This document shows, one piece after another, positions 36,172-43,575 of a DNA stretch of 64,000 nt. The stretch comes from CADEEN01 sp040384625 (GTDB lineage Bacteria; Pseudomonadota; Gammaproteobacteria; Burkholderiales; Burkholderiaceae_C). Under the pieces are notes generated by a model. It searched no databases, was not told the DNA's origin, and saw only the letters and a list, made by a program, of their open reading frames with translations. Location: the NCBI GenBank assembly GCA_040384625.1, contig JAZKIW010000111.1:5376-69375 (forward strand), read 5' to 3'. Within the stretch, counting starts at the first letter, position 1; each line of letters opens with the position of its first letter. The position numbers were made by a program, and so were the translations under genes.

Positions 36172-36395
36172 GCGGCCTCGGCTTCACCTACAGACTGAAA
36201 AAGAACAAGGACTTGGAGATCCATCACCACGGTCGTCTTGCATCGACCCTGCGCGGGCAGGACGCGGAAGACTTCGTTGCCGAGGTGGAGTCTGGATCCG
36301 AGCATGATGCCCAGCAACTGATGGCACGGATCACGGGCAACTACAAGCACGGCAACGAACGACTTGCCGGTCAACATCCGAGGAATCGTCGCTGA
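36168..36395 (+). CDS. Conserved small hypothetical protein
   Basis: A 75-residue basic, soluble protein (LGFTYRLKKNKDLEIHHHGR, AEDFVAEVESGSEHDAQQLMARITGNYKHGNE). The text looks like a conserved family I have seen as unannotated small proteins in proteobacteria, but I cannot name it. ATG at 36168 overlaps the stop of the truncated VOC gene. Confidence 0.6.
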   Translation: MSGLGFTYRLKKNKDLEIHHHGRLASTLRGQDAEDFVAEVESGSEHDAQQLMARITGNYKHGNERLAGQHPRNRR

Positions 36396-36413
36396 CGGCG
36401 CACCACTGGCAAC

Positions 36414-36809
36414 ATGAAGCACATGCCCCTGGCCATCTTCGCGACGGCCATCTCCATCCCGACCTTCTGTGCCGCCCAGGCCGAAGAATGGACTTGTCCA
36501 GCGGTCGACAAGGTCGGCGTCATGGCGACTTCCCCGGGTTGGATCTCGTACGACTCGCTGATGTATCCCTACCAGGCGCCGACCCTGCGCTTCGACAGCA
36601 TGGAGAACAGCACCCATGGCCCCGCCGCGATCTGCAAGTACCGGGTCGACAAGGGCGGCCTGCTCTCGATGTGGAAGCTGGCCAAGTGCGAGCCCGGCAA
36701 GGGCAACTGGCAACCCGGCGGACCCAAGGCGACCTGCGAAGGCACTCACCCCGGCCAGTGTTCGCTTGTCTGCTCACCCGTGGCGGGATCGGCCAGACCG
36801 GGCGGTTGA
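36414..36809 (+). CDS. Small secreted protein (possibly DUF3757-like)
   Basis: A 131-residue protein with a signal peptide cleaved near CAAQAEEW. The mature part has six cysteines (TCPAVD, ICKYRV, AKCEPG, TCEGTH, QCSLVC), consistent with disulphides in the periplasm. The arrangement is reminiscent of DUF3757 but I am not certain. Function unknown. Confidence 0.6.
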   Translation: MKHMPLAIFATAISIPTFCAAQAEEWTCPAVDKVGVMATSPGWISYDSLMYPYQAPTLRFDSMENSTHGPAAICKYRVDKGGLLSMWKLAKCEPGKGNWQPGGPKATCEGTHPGQCSLVCSPVAGSARPGG

Positions 36810-36849
36810 GACCGGCGACGCAGCCTGAGTGTCGGCAAGAATCATACCC

Positions 36850-37275
36850 ATGCCCCATCTGCTGCGCAACGTGCTCGCCTTAGTCTTGGGACTCGCCATC
36901 GGCGGGGCCGTCAACATGGCACTGATCACGCTCAGCCCGTTACTCATTGCGCCGCCGGCGGGCGTCGATGTCCACAGCGCGGAGAGCCTGAGCAAGGCCA
37001 TGCACCTGTTCGAGCCGCGCCATTTCGTCATGCCGTTTCTGGCGCATGCGATCGGTACGTTCGCCGGAGCGCTCGCGGCCCACTTGATCGCGGCGAGCCA
37101 CAGACCGCACGTGGCCTGGGCGATCGGCGCGGTCTTCCTTTGCGGCGGTGTGGCGGCGAGTTTCATGATTCCGGCCCCGGCCTGGTTCATCGCCCTGGAC
37201 CTGTTGGCGGCGTACCTCCCGATGGCCTGGCTAGGCATTCGCGCGGGCACTCGGCTCAGGCCTGGGACCGCATGA
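36850..37275 (+). CDS. Four-helix conserved membrane protein
   Basis: A 141-residue inner-membrane protein with four predicted helices (VLALVLGLAIGGAVNMALI, HAIGTFAGALAAHLIAAS, WAIGAVFLCGGVAASFMI, WFIALDLLAAYLPMAWLG). The conserved-looking loop LFEPRHFVMPFLAH may be functional. Family known only as hypothetical. ATG at 36850; the stop overlaps the next ATG. Confidence 0.7.
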   Translation: MPHLLRNVLALVLGLAIGGAVNMALITLSPLLIAPPAGVDVHSAESLSKAMHLFEPRHFVMPFLAHAIGTFAGALAAHLIAASHRPHVAWAIGAVFLCGGVAASFMIPAPAWFIALDLLAAYLPMAWLGIRAGTRLRPGTA

Positions 37276-37676
37276 GCGAGGTCCTTCTCACCCGACAGGT
37301 CGTCGTCCAGTTCCTGCACCGGTTCGAGGAGATCGCTGCAAAGGAGGACTTCGATCTGGTCCAGGACATGGTCCATGAACGCGCCTTCTTTCGCTTCAAC
37401 GATGGCGACTTCGTCGGCCGGCAGGCGGTGCGCAGTGCCTTCGAGAAAACCTGGAAGGGCAGCGTCGGGGTCCGGAAAGAGCGCTTCTACCTGAGCGACA
37501 TCGAGGTGCTCGCGGTCGACGCCACCAGCGCCAGTGCCACTTACACGTACAACTGGGAGGGCTCGATGGAGGGCCGCTCCTTCCGCATCCAGGGACGTGG
37601 CACAAGGGTGCTCGTCGTCGAGGGTGGCAGGCTGCAGATCATCCATGAACATCTCAGCCGTTTCCCGGCACCATGA
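37272..37676 (+). CDS. NTF2/SnoaL-like protein
   Basis: A 134-residue NTF2-like protein: VVVQFLHRFEEIAAKEDFDLVQDMVHERAFFRFNDGDFVG and the final strand pair GRGTRVLVVEGGRLQIIHEHLS, typical of SnoaL-like_3/DUF4440 proteins. Function unknown. ATGA overlap with the membrane protein gene. Confidence 0.75.
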   Translation: MSEVLLTRQVVVQFLHRFEEIAAKEDFDLVQDMVHERAFFRFNDGDFVGRQAVRSAFEKTWKGSVGVRKERFYLSDIEVLAVDATSASATYTYNWEGSMEGRSFRIQGRGTRVLVVEGGRLQIIHEHLSRFPAP

Positions 37677-37836
37677 CGCCAAGCACCAACTACCCGCCGC
37701 TGCGTACGGAGTGCGAGCTGGCCCGACGGCACTGCGCTGCCGCGGGAGATCGTGTGCTTGGCCAATCCTGTCCTGCGCCGGCAGACTATGCTGTGCGGCC
37801 ATGCCGCCGCCCATTTCTAATCGTCAACCGGAAGTC

Positions 37837-38267
37837 ATGCACTTGAAGCCTCTGCTGATCCTTGTGGCTGCCGTCGCGACCGCGATCGGCGCTTTCGCNN
37901 NNNNNNNNNNNNNNNNNNNNNNNNNNNNNNNNNNNNNNNNNNNNNNNNNNNNNNNNNNNNNNNNNNNNNNNNNNNNNNNNNNNNNNNNNNNNNNNNNNAC
38001 CGTGCCAAGAAGTTCGGCTTGCCGGAGGCACGCCAAGACGCGGACGTTCGGGCCATCGAATCGGCGGTGTCGAGCACCTTCTCCGGATGGGGCCCGAACG
38101 ACAAGATTCGCTTGGAGAACGGGCAAGTCTGGCAGGTGGAGGATGGCAGCATGGCGGCTGTTCGTCCAGGAGCGATGAGGGTGTCGGTGCGGCGCGGACT
38201 GCTCGGCGCGTTCTATCTCGATTTCGACGGACTGAACAAGTCCCCCCGAGTGCGCCGGGTGGAGTGA
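37837..38267 (+). CDS. Exported hypothetical protein interrupted by an assembly gap
   Basis: Left of the gap is a start with signal peptide (MHLKPLLILVAAVATAIGAF). Right of it is a C-terminal domain of about 88 residues (FSGWGPNDKIRLENGQVWQVED, VSVRRGLLGAFYLDFDGLNKSPRVRRVE). The right part resembles small exported proteins common in Xanthomonadales, which do begin with such a signal. I therefore infer one gene broken by unknown sequence; the frame across the gap cannot be checked. Confidence 0.55.
37899..37998. other. Assembly gap (100 N)
   Basis: Exactly 100 N bases, the usual placeholder for a scaffold join of unknown length. Gene content could be missing here, and the distance between the flanking genes is not reliable. 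Confidence 0.99.
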
Positions 38268-38279
38268 GCGCGCGCGGCC

Positions 38280-38735
38280 TTGGGGAGCATCGGTATCGAC
38301 CCGGTCTGTACCTACGAGGTCAAGCTGCTCGGCGTCGGTGATGCGGCGCTGCTACTGGCGGCGGACCCACAGATCTTCGACCGGGCGCTCGACCCGCGCT
38401 GGACCGACACGTTCCTGCGCGACCCGCGCCACCACATTGCCGTTGCGATCTTCGGCGGCCTGGTGGTCGGCAGCGCCACCGCGACGCAGTGCCTGCAGCC
38501 CGATCAACCATCGACCCTGTTCATCGCCGAAGTGGCTGTCGCCCGCGAGCATCGGCGCCAGGGAGCAGCCAAGGCCATGCTGCAGGCGCTGCTCGCCCAT
38601 GGGCGAGCGCTGGGCTGCGCCAAGGCGCGGGTCGGTACCGAGGCCGACAATGCCGCCGCGCGAAGCCTGTACGCATCGGTGGGGGCCACCGTCGACTCGG
38701 ACGCCTTCGTCACTTACACCTTCGACCTGACTTGA
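38280..38735 (+). CDS. GNAT-family N-acetyltransferase
   Basis: A GNAT protein of about 151 residues: HHIAVAIFGGLVVGSATATQ, STLFIAEVAVAREHRRQGAAKAML (acetyl-CoA loop RRQGAA), NAAARSLYASVGATVDSDAF. The only start I can find is a TTG at 38280, 12 bases after the preceding stop. Substrate unknown. Confidence 0.75.
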   Translation: MGSIGIDPVCTYEVKLLGVGDAALLLAADPQIFDRALDPRWTDTFLRDPRHHIAVAIFGGLVVGSATATQCLQPDQPSTLFIAEVAVAREHRRQGAAKAMLQALLAHGRALGCAKARVGTEADNAAARSLYASVGATVDSDAFVTYTFDLT

Positions 38736-38754
38736 CGCGCCCGAGGGAGGCGAC

Positions 38755-39156
38755 ATGCCCATCGATCTCGACCACAGCATCGTTCCATCGCATCACAAGC
38801 TGGCCTCGGCGAAACTGCTGGCCGAGCTGCTCGGCGTGCCCTGGGCCGAGGCCGGACTCGGCCCGTTCTCGCCGGTGTACGTGAACGACGGCCTGACGCT
38901 CGACTTCATCGAGACCGACGAGCCGTTCCCGATCTACCACTTCTGCTTTCGCGTCGGCGAACAGGAGTTCGACGCCATCCTCGGTCGCATCCACGCCGCC
39001 GGCATCGCCTATCGCAGCACCGTGCGCGGGCCCGTCGACATGCAGATCAATACCGAGTACGGGGGGCGCATGCTCTACTGGAACGAACCCGACGGGCATC
39101 AGTGGGAGATGCTCACGGTGAGCTACGCGCGCCAGCCCGGCAAGGGGGCCGCATGA
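38755..39156 (+). CDS. VOC-family protein
   Basis: A 133-residue VOC protein: DHSIVPSHHKLASAKLLAELLGVP start, FDAILGRIHAAGIAYRST middle, and GRMLYWNEPDGHQWEMLTV with the expected Glu near the end. It has a strong GAGGGAGG ribosome-binding site. Overlaps the next start by 4 bases. Confidence 0.85.
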   Translation: MPIDLDHSIVPSHHKLASAKLLAELLGVPWAEAGLGPFSPVYVNDGLTLDFIETDEPFPIYHFCFRVGEQEFDAILGRIHAAGIAYRSTVRGPVDMQINTEYGGRMLYWNEPDGHQWEMLTVSYARQPGKGAA

Positions 39157-39578
39157 ATGAAGTCGACCCGGCACCGCGCAAGGCGGTGATCCTCGGCCCC
39201 GGTGAAGGGCGCGCCTATCCGATGGGCCGCATCGCCGCGGTGTTCAAGGCCGACGAAGGCGAGACTGCGTCGCGCTACTCGATCTCCGAATGGTGGCTCG
39301 AGCCGCACACGCAAGGCCCGGGCGCCCACTCGCACGCCGAGGACGACATCTTCTATGTCATCGAAGGCACGATGAGTGTCCTCGTCGACGCGGTGTGGAC
39401 CGATGCCCCCAGGGGCTCTTTCGTCCTGGTGCCGGGGGGCGTAACGCACGACTTCGAGAACCGCGGCGACACCCGGGCGGGGGTACTCAACCTGTCGATC
39501 CCGGGGCCGTTCGAGCCGCACATGCCCGGAATCGCACAGTGGTTCATCGAGCATCCGCCCGGAGATGCGGGGCGATGA
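39153..39578 (+). CDS. Cupin-domain protein
   Basis: A 141-residue cupin: WWLEPHTQGPGAHSHAEDDIFYVIEGTMSV holds the HxH and Glu ligands, and GVTHDFENRGDTRAGVLNLS the second motif. It is a likely small metal-binding enzyme of unknown substrate. Overlaps both neighbours by 4 bases. Confidence 0.82.
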   Translation: MNEVDPAPRKAVILGPGEGRAYPMGRIAAVFKADEGETASRYSISEWWLEPHTQGPGAHSHAEDDIFYVIEGTMSVLVDAVWTDAPRGSFVLVPGGVTHDFENRGDTRAGVLNLSIPGPFEPHMPGIAQWFIEHPPGDAGR

Positions 39579-39982
39579 ACACGCTGCTGGCCGACCTCGT
39601 GCTCGTGTTGCACGTGGCCCTGGTCGTCTTCGTCGTCGGCGGTCTGCTTCTGGTCCTGGTCGGCAACCTGAAGCGCCGGCCCTGGGTGAATGCGCTCTGG
39701 TTCCGGCTCGCGCACCTGGCGGCGATCGGCATCGTTGTCGCGGAAAGCTGGTTTGGTGTCGTGTGCCCGCTCACCTCGCTCGAACTTTGGTTGCGCGCGC
39801 AAGCCGGTGCGGCGCGCCAGGGCTCAGGCTTCATCGAGTACTGGCTGCAAGGCCTGCTCTACTGGGATGCGCCGAGCTGGGTCTTCACGCTTGCCTACTC
39901 CCTGTTCGGGTTCGCCGTGGCGGCAGCCTGGTGGTACTTTCCACCCACGCTCGGGCGGCGTACAACGAACTCCCGAGCCTGA
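39575..39982 (+). CDS. DUF2784 membrane protein
   Basis: A 135-residue membrane protein with about four helices and the DUF2784 pattern (LADLVLVLHVALVVFVVGGLLLVL, RLAHLAAIGIVVAESWFGVVCPLTSLE, SGFIEYWLQGLLYWDAPSWVF). The VCPLT motif and acidic/aromatic residues in the membrane are family features; the function is unknown. Confidence 0.85.
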   Translation: MNTLLADLVLVLHVALVVFVVGGLLLVLVGNLKRRPWVNALWFRLAHLAAIGIVVAESWFGVVCPLTSLELWLRAQAGAARQGSGFIEYWLQGLLYWDAPSWVFTLAYSLFGFAVAAAWWYFPPTLGRRTTNSRA

Positions 39983-40004
39983 TCGTCCATCGGAACCAGC
40001 CAGC

Positions 40005-40220
40005 ATGCCCCTCGTGACCATCCGCCTTGCGCGCCGCGACCCGCCCACCACACGCGAACAGAAGGCCGCGCTGATCCGCGGCGTCACCGACCTGCTTCAA
40101 GACGTGCTGGCCAAGCGCCCTGCGGACGTGACCGTTCTGATCGACGAGATCGACCCCGACAACTGGGGTCAGGGCGGCGAGAGCGCCACCGTTCTGCGCC
40201 AGCGCCGCACCAAGCCCTGA
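40005..40220 (+). CDS. 4-oxalocrotonate tautomerase family protein
   Basis: A 71-residue tautomerase-superfamily monomer: after removal of Met the catalytic Pro1 is exposed (MPLVTIRLARRD). The helix GVTDLLQDVLAKRPADVTVLIDE is standard. It may isomerise unsaturated keto acids. It is the last gene of the plus-strand run and converges on lldD with 4 bp between the stops. Confidence 0.85.
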   Translation: MPLVTIRLARRDPPTTREQKAALIRGVTDLLQDVLAKRPADVTVLIDEIDPDNWGQGGESATVLRQRRTKP

Positions 40221-40224
40221 GCGG

Positions 40225-41370
40225 TCAGTAGCTGCCAGGCAGCAGGATGCTGCGGTCGACGTCGCTGAGGCGCGTATGGCCGCAGAAGGCCATCGTCACG
40301 TCGAGTTCCTTGTGGATGATCTCGAGCGCCTTGGTCACACCGGTCTCGCCCATCGCGCCCAGGCCATAGGCGAAGGCGCGGCCGACCATCGTGCCGCGCG
40401 CGCCAAGCGACCAGGCCTTGAGCACGTCTTGTCCCGAGCGGATGCCGCCGTCCATCCAGACCTCGATGCGCGAGCCGACAGCGTCGGCGATCGCCGGCAG
40501 CGCGCTGATCGAGCTCGGTGCGCCGTCGAGCTGGCGCCCGCCGTGGTTGCTGACCACCAGGGCATCGGCGCCGCTGACCGCAGCGAGCTTCGCATCTTCG
40601 AGGTCCATGATGCCCTTCAGGATCAGCTTGCCGCCCCAGCGCTTGCGGATCCAGGCTACGTCGTTCCAGTCCAGCCGCGGATCGAACTGCTCGCGCGTCC
40701 AGGCACCGAGCGAGGACATGTCGCTGACGCCCTTGGCATGGCCGACCAGGTTGCGGAAGGTGTGGCGCCTGGTGCCGGCCATGCCGAGGCACCAGCGCGG
40801 CTTGGTCATCAGGTTGAGGATGTTGGTCAGGGTCGGTTTCGGCGGCGCGGTGAGGCCGTTCTTCAGGTCCTTGTGGCGCTGGCCGATGACCTGCAAGTCC
40901 AGCGTCAGCACCAGGGCCGGGCAGCCGGCATCCTTGGCGCGGCCCATCAGCCGCTCCATGAAGTCGCGGTCGCGCATCCAGTAGAGCTGGAACCAGAACG
41001 GCGCGCTGGTGTTCTCCCGGATGTCCTCGATCGAGCAGATGCTCATCGTCGACAGCGTGAAGGGGACGCCGAATTTTTCCGCCGCCCGCGCGGCATGGAT
41101 CTCGCCGTCGGCATGCTGCATCCCGGTCAGGCCCACAGGGGCCAGGGCGACGGGCATCTTCACGTCCACGCCGACCATCTTCGTCGCCGTGCTGCGGTTG
41201 TCCATGTTCACCGCCACGCGCTGGCGCAGCAGGATCTTCTGGAAATCGGCCTCGTTGGCGCGGTAGGTGCCCTCGGTCCAAGAGCCGGAATCCGCATAGT
41301 CGTAGAACATCCGCGGCACGCGCCTTTCGGCAAGCACGCGCAGGTCTTCTATATTCGTGATGACGGGCAT
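40225..41370 (-). CDS. lldD: FMN-dependent L-lactate dehydrogenase / alpha-hydroxy acid oxidase
   Basis: A 381-residue TIM-barrel flavoenzyme that oxidises L-lactate or a related 2-hydroxy acid. Family blocks: PRMFYDYADSGSWTEGTYR, MPVALAPVGLTGMQHADGE, the active-site VVSNHGGRQLDGAPS with the catalytic His, and the FMN phosphate site DGGIRSGQDVLKA and GRAFAYGLGA. ATG at 41370 chosen (MPVITNIEDL). No lactate permease or regulator is adjacent. Confidence 0.92.
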   Translation of the reverse strand: MPVITNIEDLRVLAERRVPRMFYDYADSGSWTEGTYRANEADFQKILLRQRVAVNMDNRSTATKMVGVDVKMPVALAPVGLTGMQHADGEIHAARAAEKFGVPFTLSTMSICSIEDIRENTSAPFWFQLYWMRDRDFMERLMGRAKDAGCPALVLTLDLQVIGQRHKDLKNGLTAPPKPTLTNILNLMTKPRWCLGMAGTRRHTFRNLVGHAKGVSDMSSLGAWTREQFDPRLDWNDVAWIRKRWGGKLILKGIMDLEDAKLAAVSGADALVVSNHGGRQLDGAPSSISALPAIADAVGSRIEVWMDGGIRSGQDVLKAWSLGARGTMVGRAFAYGLGAMGETGVTKALEIIHKELDVTMAFCGHTRLSDVDRSILLPGSY

Positions 41371-41748
41371 GGGCGCTGGTCTCCTCGGCACGCATCCTAG
41401 CCGGCCGCAACGCGGTGGTGCCCTCGCAACCTGGATCGCGATCTTGCCGGCGCATTGCGCGCACGCTCAGGCCGCTGGGGCAGTCGCGGCGCTCATGTCC
41501 CCCGAGCGGGCTGCGCCCGCTCTCCTCCTTTACCTCGCATCGACGGCTGCCCGGTGGCCTGGGCTACCAATGACGGTGGACGTCGACGTGTGAACCGGTC
41601 GATCGATCGGGGTGCTGGGCTGCTCTTGGCTGCTCTGCGCAGCGAAGTCAAGGCGGAGGGCCGGCGAAGGCGGCCTGGGGGGACATGAGCGAAGCAGAGC
41701 AGCCCAGCGCTCCGATCCCGCGGACCGGCGCAGGGCACCCTCGAGCAG
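41371..41748. repeat. 378-bp non-coding region with hairpins
   Basis: I see no gene here. A tight hairpin, GAGCGGGC-TGC-GCCCGCTC, lies at 41503-41521. A longer inverted repeat pairs GCTGGGCTGCTC (41614-41625) with GAGCAGCCCAGC (41697-41708); TGCTCTGC inside offers a second pairing register. The promoter of lldD should lie near the left end. The palindromes look like a dispersed intergenic element. Confidence 0.5.
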
Positions 41749-41883
41749 TCAGCTCAGGGAGCGGGCGATCAGCGCGGCGGCCGTGAAGAGGCCGGCGAAG
41801 ACCACGAGCAGCCAGTTCGGCAAGCGGCCGCGTGGCGTGGGCGAAACCCGCTGACGCTGGCGTTGACTGTCTTTGTCGATCAT
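41749..41883 (-). CDS. 44-residue single-pass membrane protein
   Basis: A short gene from an ATG at 41883: a basic N-terminus (QRQRQRVSPTPRGR) followed by one helix (LPNWLLVVFAGLFTAAALIA). By charge the N-terminus should stay in the cytoplasm. It starts 14 bases after the dinB stop on the same strand, so it may be co-transcribed. No family recognised. Confidence 0.5.
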   Translation of the reverse strand: MIDKDSQRQRQRVSPTPRGRLPNWLLVVFAGLFTAAALIARSLS

Positions 41884-41897
41884 GGTCGTGCCGAGTG

Positions 41898-43052
41898 TCA
41901 CCGACCGGCGTGGCGCAGGGAAGCCATGCGCACGCCCAGCAGGCGCAGGCGGCGGGAAAAGTCCACGCGCTTCAGGCATTGGCCGGCCGCGGCGCGGATG
42001 GTATCGGCTTCGGCCGTGGCCTCGGGCAGGGTCAGGTCGCGCGTGACGGTCTTGAAGTCTTCGAAGCGCAACTTGATGCCGACCGTCTTGCCCGCATAGC
42101 CCTTTCGCTGCAGGTCGCGCGCCAGTTGCTGCACCAACTCGTCCAGCACGGCGCCGAGCTCAGTGCGATCGTGCACGGCGTGCAGGTCGCGGTCGAAGGT
42201 GGTCTCCCGGCTCATCGACACGGGCTCGCTGCTGGTGGACAACTCGCGCTCGTCGAGGCCATTCGCCGCGTCGGCGAGCCAGCGGCCGTAGCTGGCACCG
42301 AAGTGCTCCAACAGCCAGGGCCGCTCACGTGCGGCGAGTTCGCCAATCGTGTGCACGCCCAATGCGTCGAGCCTGGCGCCGGCCTTGGGTCCGATGCCGT
42401 TGATGCGCCGCACCGGCAGGGGCCAGATGCGCGCGGCCAGGTCGGCATGGGTGAGCACGGTCAGGCCGTCGGGCTTGTCGAGCTCGCTGGCGATCTTGGA
42501 CAGCAGCTTGTTCGGCGTGACACCGACCGAGCAGGTCAGGCCGGTGACGCGGCGCACGTTGTTGCGGATCTCCTGCGCGATCGCGCGCACGCCGCCGAAG
42601 GGGTCGTGGCCGACGCTGTCCTGGGCGCCGGGCAGGTGGCTCAGGTCGATGTAGATCTCGTCGATGCCGCGGTCCTCGATCAGCGGCGCGACCTCGGCCA
42701 CCGCGCCCTTGAAGCGGCGCGAGTAGAGGCGGTACTGCTCGAAGTCGACCGGCAGCAGCACCGCCTCGGGGGCGCGCAAGGCGGCCTTCATCAGTCCCAT
42801 GCCCGAGTGCACGCCGACGTCGCGCGCGGCATAGGTGGCGGTGGTGGCGACGCCGCGGCCGGTGTAGCCGGCGAGCTTGGCAAAGCGCCGCGTCCCATCG
42901 GGCAACAGCACCGGCTGGTGGCGCCGGCCGCCGCCCACCACCACCGGCAGGCCGGCCAGCTCGGGGTAGCGCAGCAGCTCGACCGACGCATAGAAGGCGT
43001 CCATGTCGAGGTGGGCGATCCAGCGGCGAGGACCGCTCGGCGGCGTGTGCAT
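41898..43052 (-). CDS. dinB: DNA polymerase IV
   Basis: Y-family translesion polymerase, 384 residues. The catalytic palm begins IAHLDMDAFYASVELLRYPEL, with the metal-binding Asp pair, and continues with DEIYIDLSHLP. The helix-hairpin-helix INGIGPKAGARLDALG and a C-terminal little-finger domain follow. No beta-clamp motif is obvious at the very C-terminus. The ATG at 43052 was chosen because the domain starts 13 residues later; upstream codons lack similarity. I saw no clear LexA box. Confidence 0.93.
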   Translation of the reverse strand: MHTPPSGPRRWIAHLDMDAFYASVELLRYPELAGLPVVVGGGRRHQPVLLPDGTRRFAKLAGYTGRGVATTATYAARDVGVHSGMGLMKAALRAPEAVLLPVDFEQYRLYSRRFKGAVAEVAPLIEDRGIDEIYIDLSHLPGAQDSVGHDPFGGVRAIAQEIRNNVRRVTGLTCSVGVTPNKLLSKIASELDKPDGLTVLTHADLAARIWPLPVRRINGIGPKAGARLDALGVHTIGELAARERPWLLEHFGASYGRWLADAANGLDERELSTSSEPVSMSRETTFDRDLHAVHDRTELGAVLDELVQQLARDLQRKGYAGKTVGIKLRFEDFKTVTRDLTLPEATAEADTIRAAAGQCLKRVDFSRRLRLLGVRMASLRHAGR

Positions 43053-43101
43053 GGGGCGATTTTCATCAACAATCGGCCATGAACGGATTCGGGAGCTCGC
43101 G

Positions 43102-43569
43102 ATGGGCCGTACCTGGAACAAGCTGTGGCTGTTGTCGGTCTGCGCCTTGCTGACGATGACCCACGACGACGCGAGCGCGCAGAGCGGCACACCGGAAGCC
43201 TGGCGTGCCGAAGTCTTCGCCGCCGAGAGGGCCTTCGCCAAGAGCATGGCCGAGCGCGACCTTGCCGCCTTCGGCCACCACCTGGCCGAGGACACGGTGT
43301 TCTTCGGCAACGCCAAGGTCCATCGCGGGCGTGCGGCGGTGCTGGCGGCGTGGAAAGGCTTCTACGATGGCCCGACGGCACCGTTCTCGTGGGAGCCGGA
43401 TCAGGTCGAGGTGCTCGCCTCCGGCCAGCTTGCCCTCTCGACGGGGCCCGTGCGCGACCCGAAGGGTGACATCGTGGCGCGTTTCAACTCGATCTGGATG
43501 CGCACATCGGACGGGCGCTGGCTGATCGTGTTCGACAAGGGCTCGCCGCCGGACCCGCCGGCGAAGTAG
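43102..43569 (+). CDS. Exported NTF2-like (DUF4440/SnoaL) protein
   Basis: A 155-residue protein with a signal peptide (MGRTWNKLWLLSVCALLTM, cleavage near SAQSG) and an NTF2-like domain (AERAFAKSMAERDLAAFGHHLAEDTVFFG, AAVLAAWKGFYDGPTAPFSWEPD, RTSDGRWLIVFDKGSPP). Divergent from dinB and convergent with spoT. Function unknown. Confidence 0.78.
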   Translation: MGRTWNKLWLLSVCALLTMTHDDASAQSGTPEAWRAEVFAAERAFAKSMAERDLAAFGHHLAEDTVFFGNAKVHRGRAAVLAAWKGFYDGPTAPFSWEPDQVEVLASGQLALSTGPVRDPKGDIVARFNSIWMRTSDGRWLIVFDKGSPPDPPAK

Positions 43570-43575
43570 GCGACT

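Noticed and set aside
25696..40224. An integron integrase, transposase or prophage within the accessory run
   Set aside because: No tyrosine recombinase, DDE transposase, capsid, terminase or att repeat was recognisable. Mobility is suggested only by content and the post-stop motif.
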